NCBI GenBank assembly: GCA_036250225.1
Contig: JAPZLL010000010.1
Location: forward strand, 1,054,001-1,118,000
Reading direction: 5' to 3'
DNA: 64,000 nt
Source of the DNA: Cercophora sp. LCS_1
Lineage: Eukaryota > Ascomycota > Sordariomycetes > Sordariales > Lasiosphaeriaceae
Shown here piece after piece: positions 43,708-53,701 of this stretch (the stretch's first letter is position 1; the number at the start of each line of letters is the position of its first letter). The notes beneath the pieces were generated by a model. The model ran no database searches. It was not told where the DNA came from and was given only the letters and a program-made list of their open reading frames with translations. The translations under genes and the position numbers were made by a program.

Positions 43708-45904
43708 ACGAATAGTCTCAACCCGTGACGATTCGTGATAAGATCCCCCTTCATTTGCCTCAAGCCCTTCAACTATCTCGCCGTTCATCATGCCCGGGAT
43801 TCGAGCCAGCCCAACCAAGTCCCAGTCGTCCCCATTGGGCCGAATGATGAATGGAACCGGATGGCCAAGCAAAACGCAGATCGAATCACCTTCCCGAGCA
43901 CCAGGCGGCGCTATTCCAATGAATCCATCGTCCGAGACAAAAATAGACCTCACTCCTTGCTGCAAAATAATCCCGCAGCTGTGCTTCACTTGCTCGTTGT
44001 CTTTCCACACACGGAAAGCCCCGGCGTATCGATGACTCGGCGCCTTGTCGTCCTCAAGCTCTCCATCCCGTCTCAGTCCTGATTCCAAAATCGCCCCAAG
44101 CGATGATAAAATGGGCTCCTTTCTCATTAGGGATGCGCGGGCGGACAATATGACCTCTTCGAATCCAGGTGAGGGCCGGATAGAAGTCCGAAGGAACCAG
44201 ACCAAGGACTGATCATGGAACTCGGCGTGCGAAATCATGCTCCAGACAAAGTATCGGAACAGGTCCCCCGAAAAGGGGGTCTCATCGGTGCTGAAGACGC
44301 ATCGGAATAGAGTCTTGACCCAAGAAGCTGACGTGATACGCGGCATCGTTCCCATCTCCCGCCAGTTCACGTGGATGAATTCGGGCCCATTTCCAAATGA
44401 TAGCGTCGGCCCGTAGTACAAGATCAGCTTCCAGAGTTCGCACCTTTCGTAGCTTGCTGCAGACGATGCCTTTGCAGCCGAGGATTGTATTTGTGTTACC
44501 CTTTGAAATCTCTGGGACGGACAGGAAGCTGCCGCCAGCATCGGAGGCGAACAGGAGGTGTTTCCTCCGCTTTTCAGCGAAGTTGGTCACCCAGCTCGGA
44601 AGCCCCACGAGACGAGGCTCGTTGGGCTCGAAGCCTATCCCACTCCAGGTGATTGGGTAAAGCTTTCCGGTACGCTCGATCTCGAACAAGGTCGCCCGCG
44701 CGTACACGTCGGCCTCGGTCAGGGCATAGTCGGACGCCATGACTCTTCTGCCCCGAGAAAGAAGACTTTGCAGTGCAAATACCCTGTCCCTGGGATCGGT
44801 CGCCAGAAAGTCCTGTGTAAACTCGAGCAGACCGAAGATATCGCTGCAAGAGTCGGTGGACAGGTCGCGTCTCCACATCCTCAGCCAGTTTCCACAGAGT
44901 TCCTGGACGATGTCGAGGGATGATGGCTGGCCAAGCCGGCTTTGAGCTAGCCCCCTAAGCTCGAGATGGGCTGCTTCGGTGGCCACTTGTGTGAGAGACT
45001 GCCTCTGCTCCACAGTGATGGACTTGGTGAGCGAAATCTCGTGCATGGTTGTCCATATCATGCTGAACATGTCGAGCGTGATGTGGTGGTTGCCGGCTAG
45101 AAGTTGGCCATGGCGGGCCAAGACAACCTCTTGCAGAATCCAGATTCTCGTCCAGTACTCGTTGTGGACGAGCTTGGCCAGGCATTCTATGCGGGATGGT
45201 TCGAACGGGTTCCGGTCGGTGTAATCAACCACCCACGCCAGAGAAATCTGAAAAAGGTCGTCGAAAGAGGCGGTCCATCTTGGGGCTTGCTGGATAAAGA
45301 GGTTTACTGCTAAAGCCCCAGTCTTCAAGCAAACTGAAGGCTACGTCTGCCTCCGTAGGGTCAACCGGATCCACATCAGTACTTCTTGGGCTCCCGAATA
45401 GATGTCATTCATCATGGCGACCTGGTGGTTTTTCTCCAGGGTGTCTTTCTGGTTGATGCAGAGGGCGTCAACCCAGATGTAGGCGGACGCGGCCGTTTGC
45501 TCATCGTGTTTTTTACGGAGGTGGGATCGAATCTCCCAAAGGGCGTCGTGCAAGTTGACTCCCGAAAGGACCGTTGCGTTGTTGACCACAATGGGTTTAG
45601 AGTCGGCCGGCGACCCCCATACATATGATACGGCTCTGTACGGCGGAGCGGCTGGAAGACTGAAGATGTGCAGTCGCAGGTTCAGTTCCGCTTCTGCTTC
45701 AAGAGATTCGAATGTGATGAGACGAAACTCCCTGCTCTCACGGGCGAGAGGCTGATGGAGCTGGGTTGCTGTAGGGTTATGGCCGGTGCAGGATCCATCT
45801 CTGGTGAAGAGGTGTGTCGAATCGGTTCTCTTTGGTGCCCAGAGGGGGTGAGCCGAAAGGTATTTTGGGGAGGAGGGGGGTGGATCAGGAAGCGAAGCCC
45901 CCAA
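43699..45904 (-). pseudogene. HET-domain (heterokaryon incompatibility) protein, frameshifted
   Basis: The HET domain is recognisable at the N-terminus: PYRAVSYVWGSP, IWVDALCINQKD, EKNHQVAMMNDIYSGAQEVL, then YWTRIWILQEVVLARHGQ. The C-terminus carries the usual GIAPPGAREGDSICVLLG and VPFIIRPNGDDWDLVGLARI blocks. The frame is interrupted: between about 45317 and 45370 the family-like segment VDPTEADVAFSLLEDW lies in another frame, flanked by a base missing near 45367 and an extra G in a G4 run at 45317-45320, with an in-frame TAG in the uncorrected frame. A third frame change lies at about 44440-44490. No in-frame ATG precedes the domain. HET proteins trigger cell death after fusion of unlike strains; this copy looks non-functional. 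Confidence 0.65.
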
Positions 45905-46419
45905 AACTACCGCTCGCCGCTCAACGACGCAGTCCGCCGGTGCTAGTGCACGGTTTGGTGATTAACCGCTGTGGCGTCTGCAGGCTTTGGCGGCAATGCC
46001 ACAGTTAGAATCGAACACCGTTCACAAGGCCAAACGGGATGATGGGTACCACAACTGCCTCCACCACAAAGTCTGTAAGGCAAAAGGTGCCTCCATGCCT
46101 GGAAAGAGCCGTGCCCCTTAGGAAGCACCACTGAAAGTGACAGAGGAATCCAGCAAGCAATGTGGGTTGTCTTGGTTGCTCTATGGAAGAAAGGCAGCGG
46201 GGCCGGCCAGGCTGCTGGTTATAAGGATGCTCGAGTTGAGAAAATTTGTCTGGGGCTCTCGCTGCCTGAAATGGCTGTTACAACAATGTGATGGAGAGGG
46301 TGGAAAATTGCTGATGAATTCTAGAACAGAGGAAAGAACGTCAAAGGTCCGCAAACGTCAGGCTTTTCAATGCCATTGTCCCTACAGAAAAAGCAATGAT
46401 AACACGGCCCCTGGCATCG
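45905..46419. other. Intergenic, 515 bp
   Basis: Between the HET gene start and the second RNase H-like copy. No coding sequence or RNA gene recognised. Confidence 0.4.
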
Positions 46420-47052
46420 CCAGCAACCCCTGCTTCGCTGAAAAGCCAAATCACACCGCTGTCTTCACCGCTCCACCCCATCGACCAATCTTCCATCCCG
46501 GGCCTTTCCAAGCACCAATGCTGCGCCTCCCGCGATAACGGCCGTCCCAATGCCCGCGCCTCATGGGGGGTTTCCTGCAGCCCAAACTCACCCTTGAACT
46601 AATCCGGCATCCTGTCTCCATCCGAGCCACAAACTCGCACCCGCGCCGAGATCGAAGCCCTCTCCCAAGCCATCCGCCTCCTCACCCATGGTCTGCCCAT
46701 GATGCGGCAGAAACACCAGGGCGTGTATTTCGTGACGGATTCGGATTATTTAAGTAAGGCTTTGACGATGTACATGGCTGGTTGATTGAGGAATGGTGGC
46801 GTGGGGTATGAAGGGCCGGTGAAGCGTTTTGATGTGTTGAAGGGCGTGTACGCCGCTTTATGTGAGTTGGAGAGTGGGCCGGGGGCGACTGGATGCGGAG
46901 AGGTGTTTCTGGTGCATGTGAAGCGGTGGATGAATACCGTTGCGGGTGGGCTGCCTAATGAAGCGCTGGATGAGATGGAGTGGGAGGAGAGGGTGAGGGA
47001 GATGGAGGATTTGAGGAGTCTGGATTTGTTGATGGTTAATGCTCAGACGTAG
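46420..47052 (+). pseudogene. RNase H-like protein, copy 2, two in-frame stops
   Basis: One continuous frame reads RPNARASWGVSCSPNSPLN, a TAA (46600-46602), SGILSPSEPQTRTRAEIEAL, YFVTDSDYLSKALTMYMAG, a TGA (46783-46785), LRNGGVGYEGPVKRFDVLKG, then VFLVHVKRW and a C-terminal acidic helix. This aligns colinearly with the open copy (GARVAWAVSFGPNSHLNKSG, LSPSDPQTTARADIEAL, YTDSDYLCQTMTTRMKRW, FDALKKVY). The stops replace a Lys and a Trp codon of the open copy. No frameshift is needed elsewhere, so inactivation is recent. The first-strand catalytic Asp of classical RNase H is not seen here. Confidence 0.65.
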
Positions 47053-47453
47053 GTTAATCTGGCGGGGAAGCCACTCATTCGTATGGAGGCGCAGTGCATA
47101 TTGGCGGGTCGAGGGTTACAAAAGTTGTAATGGGGTCAGGCACCGCCATAGAGATCCTTTGTTCCAAGTGTGCATCTACGGAAGAGGACTCAAAATGAAC
47201 CAATTCTCACTTTCGATCCCCAAGGGAAGAAGGATGACTTCGTGGAGAAACGGAAGCAGATATGTTGGCCAAAGCCAACAGTTTAGACTAGCAGACTCGT
47301 GTATTGTATTGTACAATCAAGCAAACACTCACACCACTCCCGTCTCATACTGATACAAACACAGACATTATACAAGGCGCCGATTTCATTCCACCGCCGA
47401 GACGCGTATATCAAAACAGGCCGGACTCAAAACGCCAGTTATAGATCAATCAT
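47053..47453. other. Intergenic, 401 bp
   Basis: Convergent 3' flanks of the RNase H-like pseudogene and the hydrophobin. Nothing recognised. Confidence 0.5.
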
Positions 47454-47863
47454 CTAGGGCTCAACGCCGGCGGGGGCGTTGCAGAGGATACCCTGGTCAA
47501 GCTGTGATGCTGTTAGTTCTGAGTTCAATGCAGTGATGAAGCCATGTGACTTACAACAGGGAGAACGCAGCAGCGGGCACGCTGGCCAATGGCGGAGCAG
47601 ACGGCGCTAAAGTTGTCGGCGCTGGTGGGTGTCGCAGGGGCTGGACAAAGTCAGTTCTTGAAACCTTTTAAAGAAAGAAAGGAGAGAAACATACGCTGAC
47701 CGCAGTCAAGGTCGGCAATGCCGAGGACATCGGTAGCACAGCACTGAGCCGAGCTGTAGAGGCCGCTACACGCAGTGTAGGGGACCTGGCGCTCCTCGAC
47801 GGCAGCGGGAGCCGCAAAGCCGAGGGCGGCAAAGAGGGGGACGATAGCGATGGTGGCCTTCAT
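47454..47863 (-). CDS. Class II hydrophobin
   Basis: Gene complement(join(47454..47501, 47555..47640, 47695..47863)), 100 residues, two introns of 53-54 bp. Signal peptide MKATIAIVPLFAALGFAAP, then all eight cysteines with class II spacing: CSGLYSSAQCC, ATDVLGIADLDC, NFSAVCSAIGQRARCC and DQGILCN. Both introns have good GTATGT/GTAAGT donors, and splicing is required to obtain cysteines 5 to 8. Hydrophobins self-assemble at air-water interfaces and coat aerial hyphae and spores. Class II members form detergent-soluble layers. A TATA box lies 130 bp upstream. Complete and apparently functional. Confidence 0.96.
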
Positions 47864-49375
47864 GTTAATTGTTTTATTCCGTATGCGTTCTTGGTGTGAG
47901 AGCGAATGTGTTTGCTGTGTTTACTGTGTTTGTTGCTGATTGCTGATGATCTGATGATTCAGACTCGGAAGAGAGGGACATCTTCCCTTCCTTTATACAC
48001 CGAGTTCTTCACCTCTGCGTCATGGCTGCCTCCTCAGCAAACATCATCGTGGCTGCGAACAAGATGGCTGCATGGCGTCACTTACAAGCCTCACAAATCT
48101 GGAACAGCGTGGGAACCAGGAAGAGAGGGTATACGAGACGGTTGCTATAGCTGGGGTTGAGGTTCGAATGGTAACCCTGATCAAGGCTGAGAAAGGTGGC
48201 AATCGCAATATTGTCCGAGCTGAACTGGTCCACGCTGTGTGCTAAGGGGGATTGACGTCCAACTTGCTCTCCTGGGATGGTGTATATCGAGGCTCGGCTG
48301 GACGTCATGCTGCAACCTTGCCCCGAGCAGGGATTACCAAGATTGCCACTTACAGGGGCGTGTTAAGGCGTGCCGTGCCGATCACCGTTGAGATGCGGGC
48401 AGCAATCCCACAATGCGGAAGCGAAGCCCATGCGTTGGACGACAGTGGACCAAGGAGCAAAAAGGAGGTGATGAGAGGGGATGAGTGTGCCCAATGCAGT
48501 CCAATGCACCCCGACATTTTGCATCGTTTGGACAAGAGGGTGCCAACATCTACGCCCCTGATCACAGCGACACAGCACGGTGACATCCGGCAGCAGCGAT
48601 GTCTCGGAAGTGATGACGCACTGGCAGTTGCTATCATAGGTCGGTTAAATTAAACAACACAACTCGCCACGCAGGTACCCGGGTTCTGCAGGAATTGGCA
48701 AATGAGACCGGGCGACGGGGTTCCAAGCTCGAGGCAGAACAAGAAAACGGACCTGCGTCAGCTAAGCATGGCTTGCGATCGGCGCTGTGGCGGCATTGGT
48801 TTCGTTCGGGGCATTCTCTCCTAACCCATACAGCCATGTTCTACGGCGTAGAGACCTTGACCGATTCGGACATGATGGCTAAAAGTGGAATGTCACCCCT
48901 GACTGCGAATCGGGGCTGGTTGGCGACGGACCGGGGTGACATAAGAGGCGTCGCGGGGAAAACAGCGTCGTAGCAGCCGATGGTTACACTCGACGGCCTG
49001 GTGGCAATGTTGCCTTGGCACAGCGAGATGACAACATTCTGGGACCGTTGAGAAGGCAGAGCTTGGGATTGTCGTGAACGAAAAGCAACTCGATGCGACT
49101 CTCGTCATAATGGTTTCGGACTGCGTCCTCCGGGGACGGCGGCGGATTTCACTAACATGTGCCTGACTGCTGAGATATCTGAGAGGTGTTTTTGCTTAAC
49201 CGTTTCTACTTAGCCACCTACATACGAGTAGTCTGCAGCGATCAAGCCCTTTATTTCCCCCATTGCTGTGTATCACCATGACCTGAATGCCCTCGAAGAA
49301 ATCCTGAATGCCTCCCTCAAAAAGCCAGTCACCTCTAACCTTAATTTCGAGACCTTGAGAACTTGGTTCAGACAT
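47864..49375. other. Intergenic, about 1.5 kb
   Basis: Promoter of the hydrophobin and 3' flank of the third RNase H-like gene. Short open frames only; no domain or RNA gene recognised. Confidence 0.45.
47991..47998 (-). promoter_or_regulatory. TATA box of the hydrophobin gene
   Basis: CTTTATAC, that is GTATAAAG on the coding strand, about 130 bp upstream of the start at 47863. Fits a strongly expressed developmental gene. Confidence 0.5.
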
Positions 49376-50386
49376 TCAAGGCACCGTGGCGGGGGAGTAA
49401 GGCGGGGGAGCCTCCTGGTCTCCCACTTCATCTGGAATGTGAGCGTTCTCGTCGTCGGCTGCATGTGCGGTTGGCGGCGCTGCTTCTGTGCCGTTGGCCT
49501 GGCCGGCACGTCTTGAACGTCTGACGTAGTAGGGGCCATCAGGGCTCAGTCTGTAATCCCGTGGGTCAAGCGCAGGTTGTTCATGTTGGACGCGGGATCT
49601 CGGTTGAACGGGGAGGCTTGGTGTGCTTGGAAACAGCGGATCGAGAGCTTTGTTAGCCAGGGCCTTGACCTCGGTATTCTTCCATGGGTGGATGCGAATA
49701 AAGTAGATGGCGCCCATCGCTTCGTCTCGCCAAAGCGAGTTCTCGATGTACATCAGGTCGCAGTAGACCTTTTTCAACGCGTCGAAATGGGCCACAGGAT
49801 GGCGAGCGCCTTGTCCGTTGTTCTTCATCCATCTCTTCATCCGGGTGGTCATGGTCTGGCAGAGGTAGTCCGAGTCGGTGTAGAAGTGGATGCCCCTGCA
49901 CTCAGTTTTAACCAGGCATCGTGTTTTCTGTTCGGCGTCGCAAGGAGTCCGAGTCAAATTGCTGGCCCAGCCCAGGCCGCCTTGCGAAAACAAGAGTTCC
50001 TTGACCGCTGTGGTTGCCTGCGAAAGCGCTTCGATATCCGCTCGCGCCGTGGTCTGTGGGTCGGAGGGACTAAGGTAGCCGGACTTATTGAGGTGCGAGT
50101 TGGGCCCGAAAGACACGGCCCAGGCTACACGCGCGCCTTGCTGGTCGTTGCTGCGATGGGCGCTGCCGACCCAGACGACAAGATGAAAACGCCGATCGGC
50201 ATCGTCATCTGGATGGCCAATCTGGTACTTGAATATGCCGATCGAATGGCTGGTTTCCTCAATTACATGAGAGATGTTGTTGGGCTCCGGGGTGTGGTTA
50301 TTGGCGTCAGGGCCAACACCCTGGAAGAGGTGGCAGACGCCACTGGTCCTGAACTTGGTCGAGAACCACCACTCGGGCGCCATCAT
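49376..50386 (-). CDS. RNase H-like fold protein, copy 3 (open)
   Basis: Single exon, 336 residues, starting MMAPEWWFSTKF (a second ATG follows at once). The middle shows RNase H-like order: strand 1 FHLVVWVGSAHRS, GARVAWAVSFGPNS, helix A with ADIEALSQA (catalytic Glu position), strand 4 GIHFYTDSDYL (second Asp position), FDALKKVYCDL, IYFIRIHPWKN and VKALANKALD. At strand 1 the expected Asp (as in YTDGS) is replaced by Val. The C-terminal about 80 residues are disordered and Pro/Arg-rich. The family resembles RNase H-fold proteins common in Pezizomycotina; whether it cleaves RNA/DNA hybrids is doubtful given the missing Asp. Two broken relatives lie 3 and 6 kb away. Confidence 0.65.
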   Translation of the reverse strand: MMAPEWWFSTKFRTSGVCHLFQGVGPDANNHTPEPNNISHVIEETSHSIGIFKYQIGHPDDDADRRFHLVVWVGSAHRSNDQQGARVAWAVSFGPNSHLNKSGYLSPSDPQTTARADIEALSQATTAVKELLFSQGGLGWASNLTRTPCDAEQKTRCLVKTECRGIHFYTDSDYLCQTMTTRMKRWMKNNGQGARHPVAHFDALKKVYCDLMYIENSLWRDEAMGAIYFIRIHPWKNTEVKALANKALDPLFPSTPSLPVQPRSRVQHEQPALDPRDYRLSPDGPYYVRRSRRAGQANGTEAAPPTAHAADDENAHIPDEVGDQEAPPPYSPATVP

Positions 50387-51398
50387 GTCGGTTAGGGAGA
50401 TGCTGGAGGGTTACAGTTAGCTCGTGACTGCAATAAACTGGTGGTGGTATTGTACAAGTACATACAAGTTCTGCTCGATGGTTGTCGAAGGTGGAAGGGA
50501 AAAGATCTGGCTTCGGCGAAATATTGGGGGAGGAAGTAATGTCGCGATGCGGCTTAAAGCGGAGCGTTTCATCATACAAGGAAGGAGCATCATAAAACGA
50601 GAAATTTACACTTACAGGCCTAGAAGCTCAGACCCGGGTTCGTAAGAGTCATCCGCCGTGAAGTTGTCATGCGGGTGCTGGGCCGGCAGTCGTTCGGCCG
50701 GGAGCCATCCGGGCGCCGGCTTGTGGGTCGATGTCCGGACCTAGACCTGCAATGATAAACATCACCCGCTACGAGATTGCAACCCTAGGCGTGGGGATGG
50801 AAGTCGTCTAAATGGCAGCTGCCTGGCCTGTGAGTCGATGTCCGAACCTATCCTTGTCTCCCATGATGTTGGAGTATGTCCCGGCAGTTCGAGTGATGAC
50901 CCAGTTTACGCACTTTCTCTGTTCCGAACCAATAATGGAAGTTTTGGTGTTGGCACCAGAGAGTAGTACATAGTGGAACTTGTCAAAACAGAACAAAATC
51001 AATATCACTAGATGTGTCAGCCATTGTCTGCTCTGGGCAAAGGCACAATATGTGATAACTTTCATGTTCATTATTGACGACCGAGGCGCCTGATGAGAAT
51101 TTCTTGGCCTGGTTGACATCCCTCCTGTGCGCTTTGTGACATACAAAACCGAGTACTTGTCCGAAAGCCCCCTTGTTACCACTATCCTTTACCCGATGTT
51201 TGCTAATTTGCGTGGCAATCTTTTGAATTTCTTTGGGTCTTTGCCGTAGCCCAGCGCAAAGCGCTTCAATAAACTGCAGACATCCCATATCCCTATCTCA
51301 GGTTCACCAAGAAACATGACGATATTCAAATCCTTTGTCCATTGTCCTGACTACACATGATCTGACCAGCATACCATCTTAGACACGACCACCGCCGC
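50387..51398. other. Intergenic, about 1.0 kb
   Basis: Promoter of the RNase H-like gene and 3' flank of the transporter. An isolated 101-codon minus-strand frame (50983..51288, ATG start) has no domain and is not called. Confidence 0.4.
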
Positions 51399-52874
51399 CT
51401 AATGATCCTCAACATCCTCATCCCTCCCCGGCCAAACAATCTCCCCCGTCCACACTGCCCAAGCACAATGCCCACCAACAAAACACCAAACCCCCGCCAC
51501 CGCACAGCTCATCACCGTACACACCCACAACACGCCTTCATTCGAAAAGGCCTCGCCCAGCTGAATTGTCGCGAGCACAAACCCAACATTGGGGAACACC
51601 CCCGCCCACCAACCGAGATGAAAGAATCTCGGCCTCTTGACAGCCACACTCAAAAATGCAATCCCAAACCACCAAAAGCTCAACGCCCAGAGGAAACCAG
51701 CCCCGATAATCGCCATGGTCCTAATTTCGCTCGTATCCAAAAACCCATCCCCATCATGATCAAAATCAGCCGGCAACGCGTTTGCCAGTCCCAAAAACGA
51801 CAGCGCGGTAAAGCTCGGCGGTCCAACGCACATGAACAGTCCCGGTCTGTGTTCCCGATCCGGTAACCCAGTCTGCATCAGCCGTCCGACCATGTGCGCG
51901 TACATCATCAGCGACACCGACAGGCCTAGACCCTGGCACGTCAAACCGGCTGTGATGATGGCCACCGCCTGACCGGGCGGCTGCGAACCGGCGATGACCG
52001 ACGCGATCGTCCCAGACAACATGATGGGGAAAATGGGTAAAATCCACGTCGGCATCATGGTGGGCAGCGCGAACTGGTGCGTTGTAAAGATGAAAAAGTA
52101 CTGGCCCACTGCTACCAGCGTCGTCAGGACGAGATAGGACCAGAACGCAATCTGGATGAACCAGAGGAGGCCAGGAGGCGGGGTTTCGGTGACACAGTAG
52201 CGTTGGGTAGATGTAACGAGCGTCGCGATGGAGAGGAAGAACGTCGGTAGGAAGAAGCCCTCTCGTTTATGCGTGATGGATCGGATGAATGTCCCACGGT
52301 GAAGCGCGAAGCGGGTTATCATGAGGCATGTGACGGTGACGAAGAAAACGAGGTTGAGGATGTACAGGGCGAATCCGATCCCGCGGAGTCCGGGGAAGGT
52401 GTGTGGCTGCGCGGCGATGAGAAGCGACAGACCGCCGGTTGACATGACGAGGGTGTACCACGCCCAGGTAAAGTGCGCGAGACGGGTTTTGAGTGAGATC
52501 TGCCCTTTCGGGACGTCGTCATCATCGTGGCCGTGGTTGTGGTAGTTGTCGTCATTGTGGGAGTCGTCACAGTTGAACTTAGCGCGGTTGGGCGTGAGGG
52601 CAGTGAGCTCAGTGATGGACCGTGTTTTCTCAAACGCAAACAAATCTGGGTACGAGTCCTCTTCGCGATATGTCTCCTCGGATGCGTTCGAAAACCCACT
52701 GAGCGAGTGTTGCGGAGCGTGGAACGACGGCCGGTGGTGGACCTGTCCATTTCCCGGGCCGAGTGTCGTCGGGTCTGGGTCTTCGTCTCGGTCCGTCATG
52801 TGGTTATGGTGGTGGTGTGACAAGTCGGGTGATAAACCACCAGGTCCGTCTGTCTGGCCATCGAAAGTCTGCAT
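51399..52874 (-). CDS. TDT-family C4-dicarboxylate/malate-type transporter
   Basis: Single exon, 491 residues from the ATG at 52874. A long hydrophilic His/Asp-rich N-terminus (about 115 residues, with HNDDNYHNHGHDDDD) is followed by about ten membrane helices of the tellurite-resistance/dicarboxylate transporter family: FTWAWYTLVMSTGGLSLLI, LVFFVTVTCLMITRFALHRG, MPTWILPIFPIMLSGTIA, GLSVSLMMYAHMVGRL, MCVGPPSFTALSFLGLANAL, FLWALSFWWFGIAFLSV and WWAGVFPNVGFVLATIQLG. Family members are Mae1 (malate uptake) and Ssu1 (sulfite efflux); the GPPSFTALS and WWAGVFPNVGF blocks favour the Mae1-like branch. A short loop carries DHDGDGFLDTSE, a textbook EF-hand loop pattern. Plasma membrane expected; substrate not certain. 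Confidence 0.88.
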   Translation of the reverse strand: MQTFDGQTDGPGGLSPDLSHHHHNHMTDRDEDPDPTTLGPGNGQVHHRPSFHAPQHSLSGFSNASEETYREEDSYPDLFAFEKTRSITELTALTPNRAKFNCDDSHNDDNYHNHGHDDDDVPKGQISLKTRLAHFTWAWYTLVMSTGGLSLLIAAQPHTFPGLRGIGFALYILNLVFFVTVTCLMITRFALHRGTFIRSITHKREGFFLPTFFLSIATLVTSTQRYCVTETPPPGLLWFIQIAFWSYLVLTTLVAVGQYFFIFTTHQFALPTMMPTWILPIFPIMLSGTIASVIAGSQPPGQAVAIITAGLTCQGLGLSVSLMMYAHMVGRLMQTGLPDREHRPGLFMCVGPPSFTALSFLGLANALPADFDHDGDGFLDTSEIRTMAIIGAGFLWALSFWWFGIAFLSVAVKRPRFFHLGWWAGVFPNVGFVLATIQLGEAFSNEGVLWVCTVMSCAVAGVWCFVGGHCAWAVWTGEIVWPGRDEDVEDH

Positions 52875-53701
52875 CGAGCAGGACAGGAAGGGTGGCAACT
52901 AAGTAAATAGAGACAGCAAGAACTAATGGAAATAAACAACAAACAAGGCTGAACGAGAGAAGGAAGGCGTGTCTGGGCAACAGCACCACAGACAGATCTC
53001 TAAGTATAAAACGACGCAAATACGAAAACGAATGGACCGTTTCAGTCGGTCGAGCGAGATGCCAAGGAAGACGCTGACTTGTTGCCCGGAGAAAAGCTGT
53101 CTTTTGTCCTCGCCCGCCAAGGATCCCCAGCGCAGTCAGAGCTGCCCTCCCGCCATATGCTGGACCCAAGACAAATTCCGCTCGGGAAGTCCATTGCCGT
53201 CTTGAGTCAGTGGCACCATTGCAGAGAAACATCGCGGACCTGTGAGGAGACGTGATCCTTGGCAACCGCCATCGAGACCGTTTCATCAAACAGGAGATGG
53301 GAGGCTGCGATGGTGGCAAACTCTGCGGACGACGCAGCTCAGCTGACTCGCACTACTTTGACTCGCCTGGTGAAACGCCTCGACCGCTGCGGGCGGGCAC
53401 AGTAGTCTTGCATGGAAAAGTCCACACCTCATGGCACGCACGGTGGGAACGGGCTGTCCGAGATACTGTGTTGTTCCCCAGTCTATCTCTCTACGTGATT
53501 GCGCTATTAGGCAGATATCCCTCGCGAGCTTTTCGCAAACCATCCGCCATCCATGCCCGAACCAAGCCAAACATCCTGACGCCGTGGTTGCTGTTGACAA
53601 CTAGAAACCCTTTGACCCCAACGCCGTTATGTGCAGGCAGGGCCTACGACCCTCGCTCGATGCAAGAAAACACTAAAACTACAAAGTAGACCGCCGGCTG
53701 A
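52875..53701. other. Intergenic, 827 bp
   Basis: Promoter and leader of the transporter and 3' flank of the Doa10 gene. Open frames on both strands lack domains. Confidence 0.45.

Noticed and set aside
48160..48180. GGTTCGAAT-like string resembling a tRNA B box
   Set aside because: No matching A box or cloverleaf stems could be found around it.
49577..50395. 272-codon plus-strand frame opposite the RNase H-like gene
   Set aside because: The minus strand has the recognisable fold, ATG context and similarity to two other copies.
50983..51288. 101-codon minus-strand ATG frame
   Set aside because: Reads somewhat protein-like but has no known motif, neighbour logic or splice evidence; left as a note in the intergenic entry.
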